From the NCBI GenBank assembly GCA_025350045.1, contig JANXYM010000011.1:1-38700 (forward strand): DNA of 38,700 nt, given 5' to 3'. The stretch comes from Methanomicrobiales archaeon. Lineage in GTDB: Archaea; Halobacteriota; Methanomicrobia; Methanomicrobiales; Methanospirillaceae. A model generated the notes under the pieces. That model made no database searches and had not been told where the DNA came from. It was given only the letters and a program-made list of their open reading frames with translations. Below are positions 17,837-25,697 of the stretch, one piece after another. The stretch's first letter is position 1; every line of letters starts with the position of its first letter. The position numbers and the translations under genes are program-made.

Positions 17837-18271
17837 ATCTTTTCTGGCTCAGTCGAAAATCTGTTTTTTCCCAGGGTTCAATGAGGCTCTTATATCTGTC
17901 ATGTGTGTGCCCCCTCTCTCCCCCGGAGGGGGAGGCAGTCCAGGGGGAGCATCTCCCTGACCCCCTTTTTTTACCGGGACAATTGGCACAAGCGATACTA
18001 CCGTGTTATCTGAAACAACTCTGCCGGCTACCGTTCATCCTGATCCCGTGAGCCTCGCAGTATTCCCGGATCTCTTTTTTGGCAATACCATACCGGGGCA
18101 GCTATGGAGAACGCCTCATCGCAGGTGACCGAATTTCCGATACCGGCGTTCAGAAATGCCTGTGCGATCTTATCCGTTTCCATGTCACCAGATCTCCCGT
18201 GTTCCCGGCAGAGTGGTTACCGGTGCAGCACCATGAACCTTATGGACTCGGCCGGTCCTATTATACCTGTA
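17837..18271. other. Intergenic region between glgP and dtdA
   Basis: About 435 bases holding copy 2 of the hairpin repeat (17909-17972). The remainder has no convincing gene. The dtdA frame is open from 18104, but the region before 18272 lacks family similarity, so it is most likely untranslated leader. Confidence 0.5.
17909..17972 (+). repeat. GC-rich hairpin repeat, family 2, copy 2 (terminator-like)
   Basis: On the plus strand, 17909-17965 forms two stem-loops (CTCCCCCGGAGGGGGAG and CAGGGGGAGCATCTCCCTG), then CCCCC and seven T (17966-17972). It lies about 75 bases after the glgP stop codon and reads as an intrinsic-type terminator for that gene. The same word order is found, inverted, at 12410-12475 and 21537-21600. 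Confidence 0.75.
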
Positions 18272-19582
18272 ATGAAAGTCGCGCTCGTGAACTCCCGGCA
18301 GGACAAGGCGGGAGTGAACATCCGGCACCATATCGAACAGCTGCTGGCCGCTGATCCTGCCGGGCGGTGGCAGGGGCGGACCTATGACTTTTTTGAGACT
18401 GAGGAACGGTTGATCCATACCAAAGGTGTGGATGAACGAATCGATGCCGACCTGGTGATCTTCCTCTCGCGGCACTCAAGCGTCAACCCGGTGCCGGTCC
18501 TGACCGTGCATGTCACCGGGAACTTCGGTGTCGCCGGGCTCGGGGGCTCAGACCAGACCCTTGCCCCGGCAGCCCCTGCAATGATGCAGGCAACCCTGCG
18601 GGCCCTGGCAAAGCATTGCCCCGAAGGCTACCGGGTCTCGTATGAAGTCACGCATCATGGTCCCACCTCCCTGCACCACCCCTCGTTCTTTGTCGAGATC
18701 GGGAGCACCGAGAAGGAATGGACGGATCCTGTTGCCGGCAGGGCAGTAGCCGAAGCGGTACTGGACGCAGCTCCCATTGCTGCGATCCCGCTGATCGGAT
18801 TCGGGGGAACCCACTATGCAGTCCGCCAGACCGAGATTGCGCTGACCTCCCGCGGGGCGTTCGGGCATATCGCCCACACCCGGGAGATTGCAGGACTTGA
18901 CGATGTAATGATTCGCAGGATGCAGGAGCAGAGCGGAGCCGTTGCGGCATATATCGACCGCAAAGCCATTGACCGTGAAGTCGTTAATACTCTGTCTGTG
19001 ATGCTGGACCAGCTCGCCATCCCGAGATTCTCGGAAAGCGAGATTGCTGCCATGGGACATCTCCCGTGGGACACGTACCGGGCTGTCCGGGCCATGGCAG
19101 AGCAGGTGTCACCGGGTGCCCGGTGCTATATCCATGATCTGAAAGGGGAGGGAACACTCAGCCTGATCCGGGCAAATCCTGATTTAATTGCCGAAACAGC
19201 CAAATCGGACGAGCCGGGGCTGATAAAGGATCTCGGCAAATTACCGGTCGTTCATCTTTCCACGCGTGATAATCGCCTGCTTCCTGAATTTATCACGTAT
19301 AATGAACATTTGCCACAAATAATAAATGATTTAAATACATTGTGCGTAAAAATCATACGTAATAAAGAGATCACTGCAACAGAGAGCGATCACCTGATCA
19401 TTACTAAGGTACGGTTCGACCCCCACAAAGCGCGTGAAATGGGGGTACCGCCCGGACCTGCCTACAAACAACTGGCTTCAGGCCGGTCAATAGCGATCAA
19501 CGGTCAGGAAATCACACCAGCAATGGTGTCGCTGTGCAGCAAGACCGACATCCACATCCCGGGGTTGGAGAAGTTTTCATGA
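18272..19582 (+). CDS. dtdA: D-aminoacyl-tRNA deacylase (archaeal DtdA type)
   Basis: The enzyme frees tRNA from mischarged D-amino acids in the cytoplasm, a chirality proofreading step in translation. The archaeal/plant form (GEK1-like) is unrelated to bacterial Dtd. The start ATG 18272 is chosen because [17 protein letters not shown] is the family N-terminus, giving 436 residues. Conserved blocks are [20 protein letters not shown] with a His-rich pocket, then [17 protein letters not shown], then GHIAHTR. The protein is much longer than the roughly 270-residue form of other archaea. The extra C-terminal part carries [37 protein letters not shown] (about residues 380-420), which resembles the GP motif of the tRNase Z flexible arm and may help bind tRNA. 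The TGA overlaps the ftsZ ATG (ATGA). Confidence 0.93.
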   Translation: MKVALVNSRQDKAGVNIRHHIEQLLAADPAGRWQGRTYDFFETEERLIHTKGVDERIDADLVIFLSRHSSVNPVPVLTVHVTGNFGVAGLGGSDQTLAPAAPAMMQATLRALAKHCPEGYRVSYEVTHHGPTSLHHPSFFVEIGSTEKEWTDPVAGRAVAEAVLDAAPIAAIPLIGFGGTHYAVRQTEIALTSRGAFGHIAHTREIAGLDDVMIRRMQEQSGAVAAYIDRKAIDREVVNTLSVMLDQLAIPRFSESEIAAMGHLPWDTYRAVRAMAEQVSPGARCYIHDLKGEGTLSLIRANPDLIAETAKSDEPGLIKDLGKLPVVHLSTRDNRLLPEFITYNEHLPQIINDLNTLCVKIIRNKEITATESDHLIITKVRFDPHKAREMGVPPGPAYKQLASGRSIAINGQEITPAMVSLCSKTDIHIPGLEKFS

Positions 19583-20670
19583 GGTCCATTGTAGAAGAGG
19601 CACTAACCAAGGCGAGAGATGAACCTGTTTTTCCCTCGCAAAATAATGAAGACCTCGACCAGATTCTGGCCGAGCTCAAGACCGAGATCGCTGTGATTGG
19701 TTGCGGGGGCGGGGGATCGAATACGATCTCCCGCATGATGGAGGAGGGTATCCACGGTGCGAAACTTATCGCCATCAACACCGATGCCCAGCACCTTATC
19801 CGCACCCATGCCGACCAGCGCATCCTCGTCGGCAGGCAGCGGACCCGGGGACTTGGTGCCGGCTCCATCCCCCAGATCGGTGAGGAAGCCGCGCTGGAAA
19901 ACGAGCAGGAGATCCGGGCGGTTGTCTCGGGTTGCGACATGGTCTTTCTCACGGTCGGTCTCGGTGGCGGTACCGGTACCGGTGTTGCTCCTGTGGTGGC
20001 AAAGGCTGCCCGGGAGGAGGGAGCTCTCACGATCGCCGTCGTGACCCTGCCGTTCGCTGCGGAAGGTGCCATCCGCATGGAGAACGCAGAGGCGGGCCTT
20101 GAGCGCCTGCGGGATGTAGCAGACACGGTCATTGTAGTGCCCAATGACCGGCTGCTCGAAGTTGTGCCCAAACTCCCGCTCTATGCAGCATTCAAGATCG
20201 CCGATGAAGTCCTGATGCGTGCGGTCAAGGGTATCACTGAACTGATCACCGTACCCGGTCTCGTCAACCTCGACTTTGCCGATGTGCGTACCGTCATGGA
20301 ACGTGGCGGTGTTGCCATGATCGGCATGGGTGAGAGTGACAGCGAGGACAAGGCGGCAGACTCTGTGAAAAAGGCGATCCGCTCCCCGCTGCTCGATGTG
20401 GATATCTCCGGGGCAACCGCTGCACTCGTCAACGTAGTCGGTGGCCCGGACATGACCATGGAAGAAGCAGAAGGCGTGGTACAGGAAGTCTACAACCGCG
20501 TGGACCCGAACGCCCGGATCATCTGGGGTGCCCAGATCGACCCCACCATGCAGAACAAGATGCGGACCCTGCTGGTGGTCACGGGCGTACGGTCGCCACA
20601 AATATATGGTCGGAGCGAGAAACTTACCCCCAAAGTACAGAAACAGTTTGAGATCGATTTTCTCAAGTGA
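19579..20670 (+). CDS. ftsZ: Cell division GTPase FtsZ (FtsZ1 type)
   Basis: A tubulin-like GTPase that forms the division ring at mid-cell. I use the ATG at 19579, which overlaps the dtdA stop as ATGA, giving 363 residues. The GTP-binding signature GGGTGTG is exact at residues 129-135. [17 protein letters not shown] gives the glycine-rich N-terminal loop, VVPNDRLLE and [11 protein letters not shown] (T7 synergy loop region) follow, and the C-terminal region is compact. Its place before secE and spt5 is the usual neighbourhood of FtsZ1 in Euryarchaeota. Archaeal FtsZ1 stabilises the ring, and FtsZ2 usually drives constriction. The short acidic N-terminal extension (about 35 residues) is typical of the archaeal form. 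Confidence 0.97.
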   Translation: MRSIVEEALTKARDEPVFPSQNNEDLDQILAELKTEIAVIGCGGGGSNTISRMMEEGIHGAKLIAINTDAQHLIRTHADQRILVGRQRTRGLGAGSIPQIGEEAALENEQEIRAVVSGCDMVFLTVGLGGGTGTGVAPVVAKAAREEGALTIAVVTLPFAAEGAIRMENAEAGLERLRDVADTVIVVPNDRLLEVVPKLPLYAAFKIADEVLMRAVKGITELITVPGLVNLDFADVRTVMERGGVAMIGMGESDSEDKAADSVKKAIRSPLLDVDISGATAALVNVVGGPDMTMEEAEGVVQEVYNRVDPNARIIWGAQIDPTMQNKMRTLLVVTGVRSPQIYGRSEKLTPKVQKQFEIDFLK

Positions 20671-20676
20671 GCCAAT

Positions 20677-20886
20677 ATGGAAATTTCAAAACCTGATTTC
20701 AAAACAGACATGTTACACGAGGAATTGTTCCGCAAGTACCTCCGTGTCTTAAAACTCGCGCGCACACCCACCCGGGAAGAATTCGGAAAGATTGCAACGG
20801 TCGCTGCCGCAGGTGTGCTCCTGATCGGGCTTATCGGGTTTATCATCTACGTAATCTTCGAGCACCAGAAACTGCTGGGATTCTGA
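20677..20886 (+). CDS. secE: Preprotein translocase subunit SecE / Sec61 gamma
   Basis: A 69-residue single-pass subunit of the SecYEG (Sec61) translocon. It clamps the two halves of SecY in the membrane. It has a basic amphipathic N-terminal helix (LFRKYLRVLKLARTPTREEF) that lies along the membrane surface, and then one transmembrane helix (TVAAAGVLLIGLIGFIIYVI). The length and the Arg/Thr-Pro motif before the helix are the normal archaeal form. It follows ftsZ by six bases and precedes spt5 by five, so the three genes are one operon. Confidence 0.95.
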   Translation: MEISKPDFKTDMLHEELFRKYLRVLKLARTPTREEFGKIATVAAAGVLLIGLIGFIIYVIFEHQKLLGF

Positions 20887-20891
20887 TCCTG

Positions 20892-21416
20892 ATGTCCATG
20901 ACTCCCCAGGCACCCCCCGCAGCGCCATTGGTTCCGGCAGCCCCGGAAGTCTATGTCAACCGGATCTTTGCGATAAAAACCACATCCAAGCAGGAGCGGA
21001 CGGTAGCGGATAATATCCTCAAGGCTATTGAAACCAAGGCAACCGACGTCAAGGTAACGGCAATCATTGTTCCGAAGGAACTGCAGGGCTATGTGCTCAT
21101 TGAGACGCCGGAGAAGATGAACCGTATCGAGCAGCTCGTGGAGCTGATCGCCCACGCGCGCACGGTCATCAAAGGCGAGACCAGCCTTGCAGAAGTGGGG
21201 CACTTCCTCATCCCGAAACCGGTGGTTGCCGGCATTGAAGAAGGCACGATTGTCGAACTGATTGCCGGACCGTTCAAAGGCGAGAAGGCAGTAGTCAAGC
21301 GTGTCGATGCATCCAAGGAAGAGATCACCGTCGAGCTCTACGAGAGCGTGGTCCCGATCCCGATCACGGTCCGGGGCGACAATGTCCGCGTGGTCGAGAA
21401 GTTCAGCGACCGGTAA
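20892..21416 (+). CDS. spt5: Transcription elongation factor Spt5 (NusG homolog)
   Basis: A 174-residue archaeal Spt5, which clamps RNA polymerase on the template and couples transcription with translation. The N-terminal NGN domain (residues 20-105; VNRIFAIKTTSKQERTVADN, then IIVPKELQGYVLIETPE) is followed by a KOW domain (about residues 115-174; EEGTIVELIAGPFKGEKAVVKRVD). A short Pro/Ala-rich N-terminal tail precedes the NGN domain. It is the last gene of dtdA-ftsZ-secE-spt5. In many archaea rpl11 and rpl1 genes follow here, but in this window a T-tract and a hairpin repeat come next and the ribosomal genes are absent. Confidence 0.96.
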   Translation: MSMTPQAPPAAPLVPAAPEVYVNRIFAIKTTSKQERTVADNILKAIETKATDVKVTAIIVPKELQGYVLIETPEKMNRIEQLVELIAHARTVIKGETSLAEVGHFLIPKPVVAGIEEGTIVELIAGPFKGEKAVVKRVDASKEEITVELYESVVPIPITVRGDNVRVVEKFSDR

Positions 21417-21424
21417 TTCTCTCA

Positions 21425-21437
21425 CCTTTTTTTTATT
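21425..21437 (+). terminator. Oligo-T terminator of the dtdA-ftsZ-secE-spt5 operon
   Basis: Eight T in a row at 21427-21434 begin 10 bases after the spt5 stop codon, the expected form of an archaeal terminator. Confidence 0.55.
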
Positions 21438-21536
21438 TGCTGTACTGGCTGACTGTACAGATTCCTGAGCGGTTCAGCCGGGAAAATTATGGGACCGGGA
21501 GAAACGAGCAGTTACCCGCCGGGTCCGCTTCCGAAT

Positions 21537-21600
21537 AAAAACCGGGGGTCAAGGGGGTGCCCCCCCTGGACTTACCTCCTCCTCTGGGGGAGAGTGGGGT
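21537..21600 (-). repeat. GC-rich hairpin repeat, family 2, copy 3
   Basis: The plus strand reads AAAAACC, then GGGGGTCAAGGGGGTGCC, CCCCCTGGACTTACCTCC and a GGGGGAGAGTGGGG end. On the minus strand this is a GC-rich stem-loop segment followed by a short T-run (A at 21537-21541). It lies about 110 bases beyond the 3' end of the minus-strand monooxygenase gene (stop at 21708), as expected for that gene's terminator. The match to copies 1 and 2 is imperfect, but the word order is the same. Confidence 0.65.
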
Positions 21601-21707
21601 TCATCCTCATAGTTTCCGCAGAGGGGGGTCGAACGACTGAAGAACTCGTTTATTTCAGAACTAAAAAAAAATCCACACGTATCGGAGGAATCTAACATTC
21701 CTGTTTC

Positions 21708-22013
21708 TTAAAGCACCATGCTCTGGCACCCTGAGACCTCATACCTGGTCAGGTCTGTTGGTGCTGCCATCCACTCAGCGCATTTCGCAAAATGGGCCTG
21801 CATGTGAGGGGTGGCGATATGTACGTCGAGGTGTTTCTGCGTCTCCCACTCTTCAAAAAAGACAAACAGCCCTTGTTCGAAGACATCTGCATGGAGTTCA
21901 TACCGGGTACATCCCGGCTCTGCACGGACAAGGGGAATGATCTGCTCCACCTGAAGAGCAAAATCCTCGCAATGTTCCGGGTGAACACGACACCGGGCTG
22001 CTACAAGTAACAT
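21708..22013 (-). CDS. Antibiotic biosynthesis monooxygenase (ABM/YgiN) domain protein
   Basis: The start is put at 22013 (MLLVAARCRVHPEH), where the family fold begins, giving 101 residues. The ABM fold is a dimeric alpha-beta barrel; members act as cofactor-free monooxygenases on quinones or polyphenols, or have no known substrate. The motifs EPGCTRYELHADVFEQG and FFEEWETQKHLDVHIATPHM are the characteristic second and third elements (ExGC..Y....D and EEW....L..H...PH). No signal or membrane segment is seen. It is a stand-alone minus-strand gene whose likely terminator is the hairpin repeat at 21537-21600. A redox or quinone-detoxifying role is plausible but not shown. Confidence 0.88.
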   Translation of the reverse strand: MLLVAARCRVHPEHCEDFALQVEQIIPLVRAEPGCTRYELHADVFEQGLFVFFEEWETQKHLDVHIATPHMQAHFAKCAEWMAAPTDLTRYEVSGCQSMVL

Positions 22014-22249
22014 GCATAGTATTCCGGGCTTAATCAGGAAAAAGTACACGATCCCGGTATCCGTGAATCCGGGCAGGGTTTCAGAGAACTTTTTTTAAAA
22101 AACTGGTGAGAGCCAAAGCTATATGATTACGGAACCTGTAAAGGACATTTTATTAAGAACATCCAGCATGCCCGGTCACCGGGAACGGTTTTATCCCGGT
22201 ATCTTCATGAACGGGCTTTCAGAACCCTGCACACGAAAGGATGGGAACT

Positions 22250-23221
22250 ATGAAAAAAACCGCTCAAAAAAAGGACAACAACGCGTTGATCATCAGCCGC
22301 ATCTTTGATGCGCCACGTACGCTCGTATGGAAGGCATGGACAGACCCGGAACAGGTCCGGCGCTGGTGGGGTCCGAAAATATTCACGACTCCCGTGGCAA
22401 AAATTGATCTCCGTCCCGGGGGGAAGTATCTCTACTGCATGCGTTCTCCTGATGGCAGGGACTTCTGGAGTACCGGCGTGTTCCGGGAAATTGTCGAGCC
22501 GGAGCGAATTGTGGCAACGGATAGTTTTTCCGACGAGAAAGGCAACGTGGTCCCGGCTTCATTCTATGGAATGGACTGGGACTGGCCGCCGGAAGTACCG
22601 GTAACTATCACGTTTAAGGAAACCGGTGGCAGGACCACGCTCTCCCTGCTCTATGATCGCATGCCGCCCAAAGAGATGGCTGAACCCATGACCGCCGGAT
22701 GGAACGAGTCCTTCGACAAGCTTACCGCACTTCTCGGAGAAGAGATGATGCGCAGGGCAAAGACCACGATCACCGCTGAACCGGGAATACAGGAAGCTTC
22801 CCTGACCCGCATCTTCAATGCACCGCGTGAACGATTGTTCAGCGCATACACCGATCCGAAACTCATTCCCCTCTGGTGGGCTCCGGCCAGGTTTTCGATC
22901 GTTGTCGAAAGGATGGAGGTAAAACCGGGCGGCACCTGGCGATTCCTCAACCGTGATGCGGAGGGGAACGATTACTGGTTCCACGGCGTGTATCACGAGA
23001 TCTCCCCCGCAAGGATTGTCTATACTTTTGAATTCGAAGGCTTGCCGGGCCACGTGGTCCTGGGGATCGTGAACTTCGAAGAACATGGAGGAAAGACGAA
23101 GGTGGTGGAAAAATCAGTCTTCGAGTCGGTCGAAGATCGCGACGGGATGCTCCGGGAAGGGATGGCAGAAGGCGGGCTTGAGGTTATGGACCGGCTCGCG
23201 GAACTGGTGGAAAAACCGTAA
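22250..23221 (+). CDS. Tandem AHSA1/SRPBCC ligand-binding domain protein
   Basis: I choose ATG 22250 over 22241, because AAAGG at 22236-22240 is correctly spaced (nine bases) only for the second. The 323-residue product is two AHSA1-type SRPBCC domains in series. Domain 1 is residues 10-160: IFDAPRTLVWKAWTDPEQV, RRWWGP, then PGGKYLYCM. Domain 2 is about 175-323: IFNAPRERLFSAYTDPKLI, PLWWAP, then PGGTWRFLNRD. The repeat is obvious from the shared pattern IF(D/N)APR...DP....WW.P...PGG. SRPBCC folds have a deep hydrophobic pocket, and single-domain members are widespread. The tandem form suggests either two ligands or an internal pseudo-dimer. No catalytic residues are recognised. Expression is probably independent of the flanking minus-strand genes. 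Confidence 0.9.
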   Translation: MKKTAQKKDNNALIISRIFDAPRTLVWKAWTDPEQVRRWWGPKIFTTPVAKIDLRPGGKYLYCMRSPDGRDFWSTGVFREIVEPERIVATDSFSDEKGNVVPASFYGMDWDWPPEVPVTITFKETGGRTTLSLLYDRMPPKEMAEPMTAGWNESFDKLTALLGEEMMRRAKTTITAEPGIQEASLTRIFNAPRERLFSAYTDPKLIPLWWAPARFSIVVERMEVKPGGTWRFLNRDAEGNDYWFHGVYHEISPARIVYTFEFEGLPGHVVLGIVNFEEHGGKTKVVEKSVFESVEDRDGMLREGMAEGGLEVMDRLAELVEKP

Positions 23222-23242
23222 CCTGTGACAACCATTCCGGTA

Positions 23243-23854
23243 TCACTGTGCACTATTTACGGATACTTCACAAAACGGGTCATAGCCGGAATCTTCGTTC
23301 CACTCGTATTCGATCTCCCGGCTCACCTGCTGTGCCGCAGGATGTCCGAAAAGGTCTGCCACGAATCCCAGTGCCATATCGATGCCGGCACTGACCCCTG
23401 AACGGGTAGAGATGGTACCGTCTTTTACCCACCGGGCTTTTTTAATCCAGTTCACGCAGGGTGCACTTTTTGTCCAGGCAAATACCCGCTTGTTCGAAGT
23501 AGCGCATTTCCCCTCAAGCATACCGGCCCGTGCAAGGAGTATCGAGCCGGTGCAGACCGTGAGAATAAATTCGGCGTTTCTTGCAAGAGATCTGATGGCG
23601 GCGACACATGCCTCATCGTTCACCATCCCCCGTGCGCCATTCCCCCCGGGAATGAAAAGAATGAACCGGGTGGATTTCAGGTCGGACAGGGGGAGGGTCA
23701 TGACCGGGACCTTCTGGGTGCTCGTGATGATCCCCCCGGCCAGTGAACAAAAGAGCGGGTTGAACTGGTCCGGTACCCTGCCCAGGACCTCGATCGGGCC
23801 AAACACGTCACGCGTTTCAAAATCATTGAAGAGAACAGTAATAACATCTCTCAT
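23243..23854 (-). CDS. DJ-1/PfpI family protein (class I glutamine amidotransferase-like)
   Basis: A 203-residue protein of the DJ-1/PfpI superfamily. The reactive cysteine is in the nucleophile elbow ILTVCTGSILLARAG, and the conserved GPIEVLGRV (DxxGPxEVL) element is near the N-terminus. The block GVSAGIDMALGFVADLFG is the C-terminal signature of the isonitrile-hydratase / AraC-transcriptional-regulator N-domain subgroup. There is no DNA-binding domain, so this is the stand-alone form. Members include isonitrile hydratases, glyoxalases and chaperone-like enzymes; the exact reaction is not clear here. It lies convergent to the tandem AHSA1 gene, with only 21 bases between the stop codons. Confidence 0.9.
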   Translation of the reverse strand: MRDVITVLFNDFETRDVFGPIEVLGRVPDQFNPLFCSLAGGIITSTQKVPVMTLPLSDLKSTRFILFIPGGNGARGMVNDEACVAAIRSLARNAEFILTVCTGSILLARAGMLEGKCATSNKRVFAWTKSAPCVNWIKKARWVKDGTISTRSGVSAGIDMALGFVADLFGHPAAQQVSREIEYEWNEDSGYDPFCEVSVNSAQ

Positions 23855-23982
23855 GAAATCTCTCCGTAATTCCGCAAACAGGGAACGGTTTTTTGTTTTT
23901 TTAAGATCTCTTCCTTGATCCTAATTATTCCCTTTGCATGGGCGAAGAAAAATGAGCCCGGGTGTTCCCGGTAAAAAGTCCG

Positions 23983-24660
23983 TTACCAGAGATACGGAAT
24001 CAGCCGGTAACGGATCTGCCGCGTATATTCCCGGTACCCTTCCAGCTCCCGGCCCAGCATCAGTTCTTCCCCGAGTATCCTCCCCATGAGCAGCAGGGTC
24101 AGGGCAAGGCCCGTCAGAACGCCCCAGACAGATCCGAGCAGCAGGGGTGCCCCGATAAACATCAGGCACCCCCCGAGGTACATGGGATGCCGGACAAACC
24201 CGTACACCCCCGTCGACACCACCCGCTGCTTCCGGTCCTCCTGTATCCTGACAAGGGGAGAGAGGAACGTGTTATCGGTGTAGGACCGGAAGAACAGGAA
24301 GAACGATCCTGCCAGTCCTGCCCCTCCGGCGATGGTCAGCCAGAGGGGGAATGCAGGGGACCATCCGAATCGTTTCGCATCCAGCGGCATGACGATAATC
24401 CAGAGGATGAACCCGGCAAAGAGCCCATAGACCACGTACCGGTCCCAGCCTTCCTGGTTACCGGCACCCGGTTGTTTGTACCGCTCTTCAAGCAATGCCG
24501 GGTCTTTCCGGTACAGGTACAGGATGGTCGAAAAACAGAGAGTCACGAACCAGATACAGAAGATCCAGCCGGCAGGCCAGAAGAGATCCCCGGAGAGGAG
24601 GAGGATCAGTGCGGGAAACAGCAGGATGAACAGGAATGAAAAGACGATCTTCTTCTCCAT
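23983..24660 (-). CDS. Isoprenylcysteine carboxyl methyltransferase-like membrane protein
   Basis: A 225-residue integral membrane methyltransferase of the ICMT / phospholipid N-methyltransferase (PEMT) group. It has about five hydrophobic helices (for example FLFILLFPALILLLSGDLFW and IFCIWFVTLCFSTILYL). The family signature in the C-terminal part is VSTGVYGFVRHPMYLGGCL, then GEELMLGRELEGYREYTRQI, RYRLIPYLW. The RHPMY and EE(x)L motifs bind S-adenosylmethionine and the substrate. Prokaryotic members have mostly unknown substrates, because protein prenylation is absent. A lipid or small thiol/amine methyl acceptor is likely. The gene is not tightly linked to the neighbouring DUF998 gene. Confidence 0.88.
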   Translation of the reverse strand: MEKKIVFSFLFILLFPALILLLSGDLFWPAGWIFCIWFVTLCFSTILYLYRKDPALLEERYKQPGAGNQEGWDRYVVYGLFAGFILWIIVMPLDAKRFGWSPAFPLWLTIAGGAGLAGSFFLFFRSYTDNTFLSPLVRIQEDRKQRVVSTGVYGFVRHPMYLGGCLMFIGAPLLLGSVWGVLTGLALTLLLMGRILGEELMLGRELEGYREYTRQIRYRLIPYLW

Positions 24661-24805
24661 AGATACTGTACTGGCGACCCGTATTATGAACGTGCCTGTT
24701 CCGGTAAGGTACCGGGACGGTGAGCCTGTCCACTCATCCCTTCCCCTTCACGCGGAGACGTGTACCGGGTCCAGCGGGTACAAGGCACGGAAAAGCCGGA
24801 AACGA

Positions 24806-25447
24806 TCACAACCCCTTTCTGACCATGATCCAGGATAATACTCCAATCCAGGCAAGCGATGCAAAGACAGTAGTCCATTCAAGCCCGGGCACCGGCATCG
24901 TGGGAGTGAACTGCCCGAGGATATCCTTGTACCGGAACAGGACCCAGACAAAGGAAAGATCAATAAGAAGCACGAGCAGCCCGTAGTAGGCCAGACCGTG
25001 CACAAATGCAGGGTGCCGGAACAGGGCGATGTTTAAGATGATCAACAGGATGAACAGGGACTTGAAGAGCAGGCCTGCGGCAAGCATATGCTCGGTGATG
25101 TGCGTCTCGGAGAAGATCCCCACGCCGATCAGCGCGATGGCAGTGAAGATCCCGGCAGCCTGTCCGAGGATGATTAATGCCTTTTTCCAGGTGACGTCAT
25201 CATACCATGATTTCAGGCTGATAAAAAAAGGTACCATCACGATGCCGGTGAGGATGCACCCCCCGTTGAAAAAATATGCGCCCACCGGGTTGAAATTCAC
25301 GTTACCGAGATTACTGAGCCAGTCATAGAGCGGGTTGTAGGGAGTAGGATAAAGGATGACCGCGGAGAGCGTGCACAGGGTATAGACGACAACAGCTGTC
25401 AGGCCCGATGCTGAACCCAGAAACCATTTCTGTACGGGAATGTTCAT
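24806..25447 (-). CDS. DUF998 family integral membrane protein
   Basis: A 213-residue protein with about six transmembrane helices. The N-terminus has a helix followed by YPTPYNPLYDWLSNLGN, the hallmark of DUF998 (a short Pro/Asn loop with LS.LG), then NPVGAYFFNGGCILTGI. Further helices and ETHITEHMLAAGLLF follow, and the C-terminus ends in a helix and a short basic tail (IMVRKGL). DUF998 proteins are small membrane proteins, widespread in archaea, with no established function. It is divergent from the large secreted protein gene, with the shared upstream region carrying the conserved promoter described at 25590-25697. Confidence 0.85.
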   Translation of the reverse strand: MNIPVQKWFLGSASGLTAVVVYTLCTLSAVILYPTPYNPLYDWLSNLGNVNFNPVGAYFFNGGCILTGIVMVPFFISLKSWYDDVTWKKALIILGQAAGIFTAIALIGVGIFSETHITEHMLAAGLLFKSLFILLIILNIALFRHPAFVHGLAYYGLLVLLIDLSFVWVLFRYKDILGQFTPTMPVPGLEWTTVFASLAWIGVLSWIMVRKGL

Positions 25448-25589
25448 ATGGTTCGATCTAGGGAAAGCAGAGTATTATATGTTCTTCTTCGCGGAACAAG
25501 CGGTCTGTACCGGCATTCCTCCTCCCCATCTCATCCGGCCCAATCCTGTGCGATCGTGCGGGAGATGGTCGGGGCTGTTCCCTGTACGA

Positions 25590-25697
25590 CCCGTTGACTG
25601 CTTTCTCACTGCCATCACCTCTCTCCCGGGTTTCAAAACAGCATAACGCAACTTGTATTATCTCGCGCAATATAAATCCAATAACAGGAGATCCCGC
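25590..25697 (+). promoter_or_regulatory. Conserved promoter of the large secreted protein gene, copy 1
   Basis: The sequence from about 25605 to the ATG at 25698 is nearly the same as the one before the second giant gene (29100-29194). It includes GCATAACGCAAC, a TATA-like ATATAA (around 25671-25676), and an ACAGGAGA ribosome-binding site. TATA to ATG distance is about 25 bases, so the transcript start is very close to the start codon. The conserved stretch upstream of the TATA box is a candidate regulator site. Confidence 0.6.
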
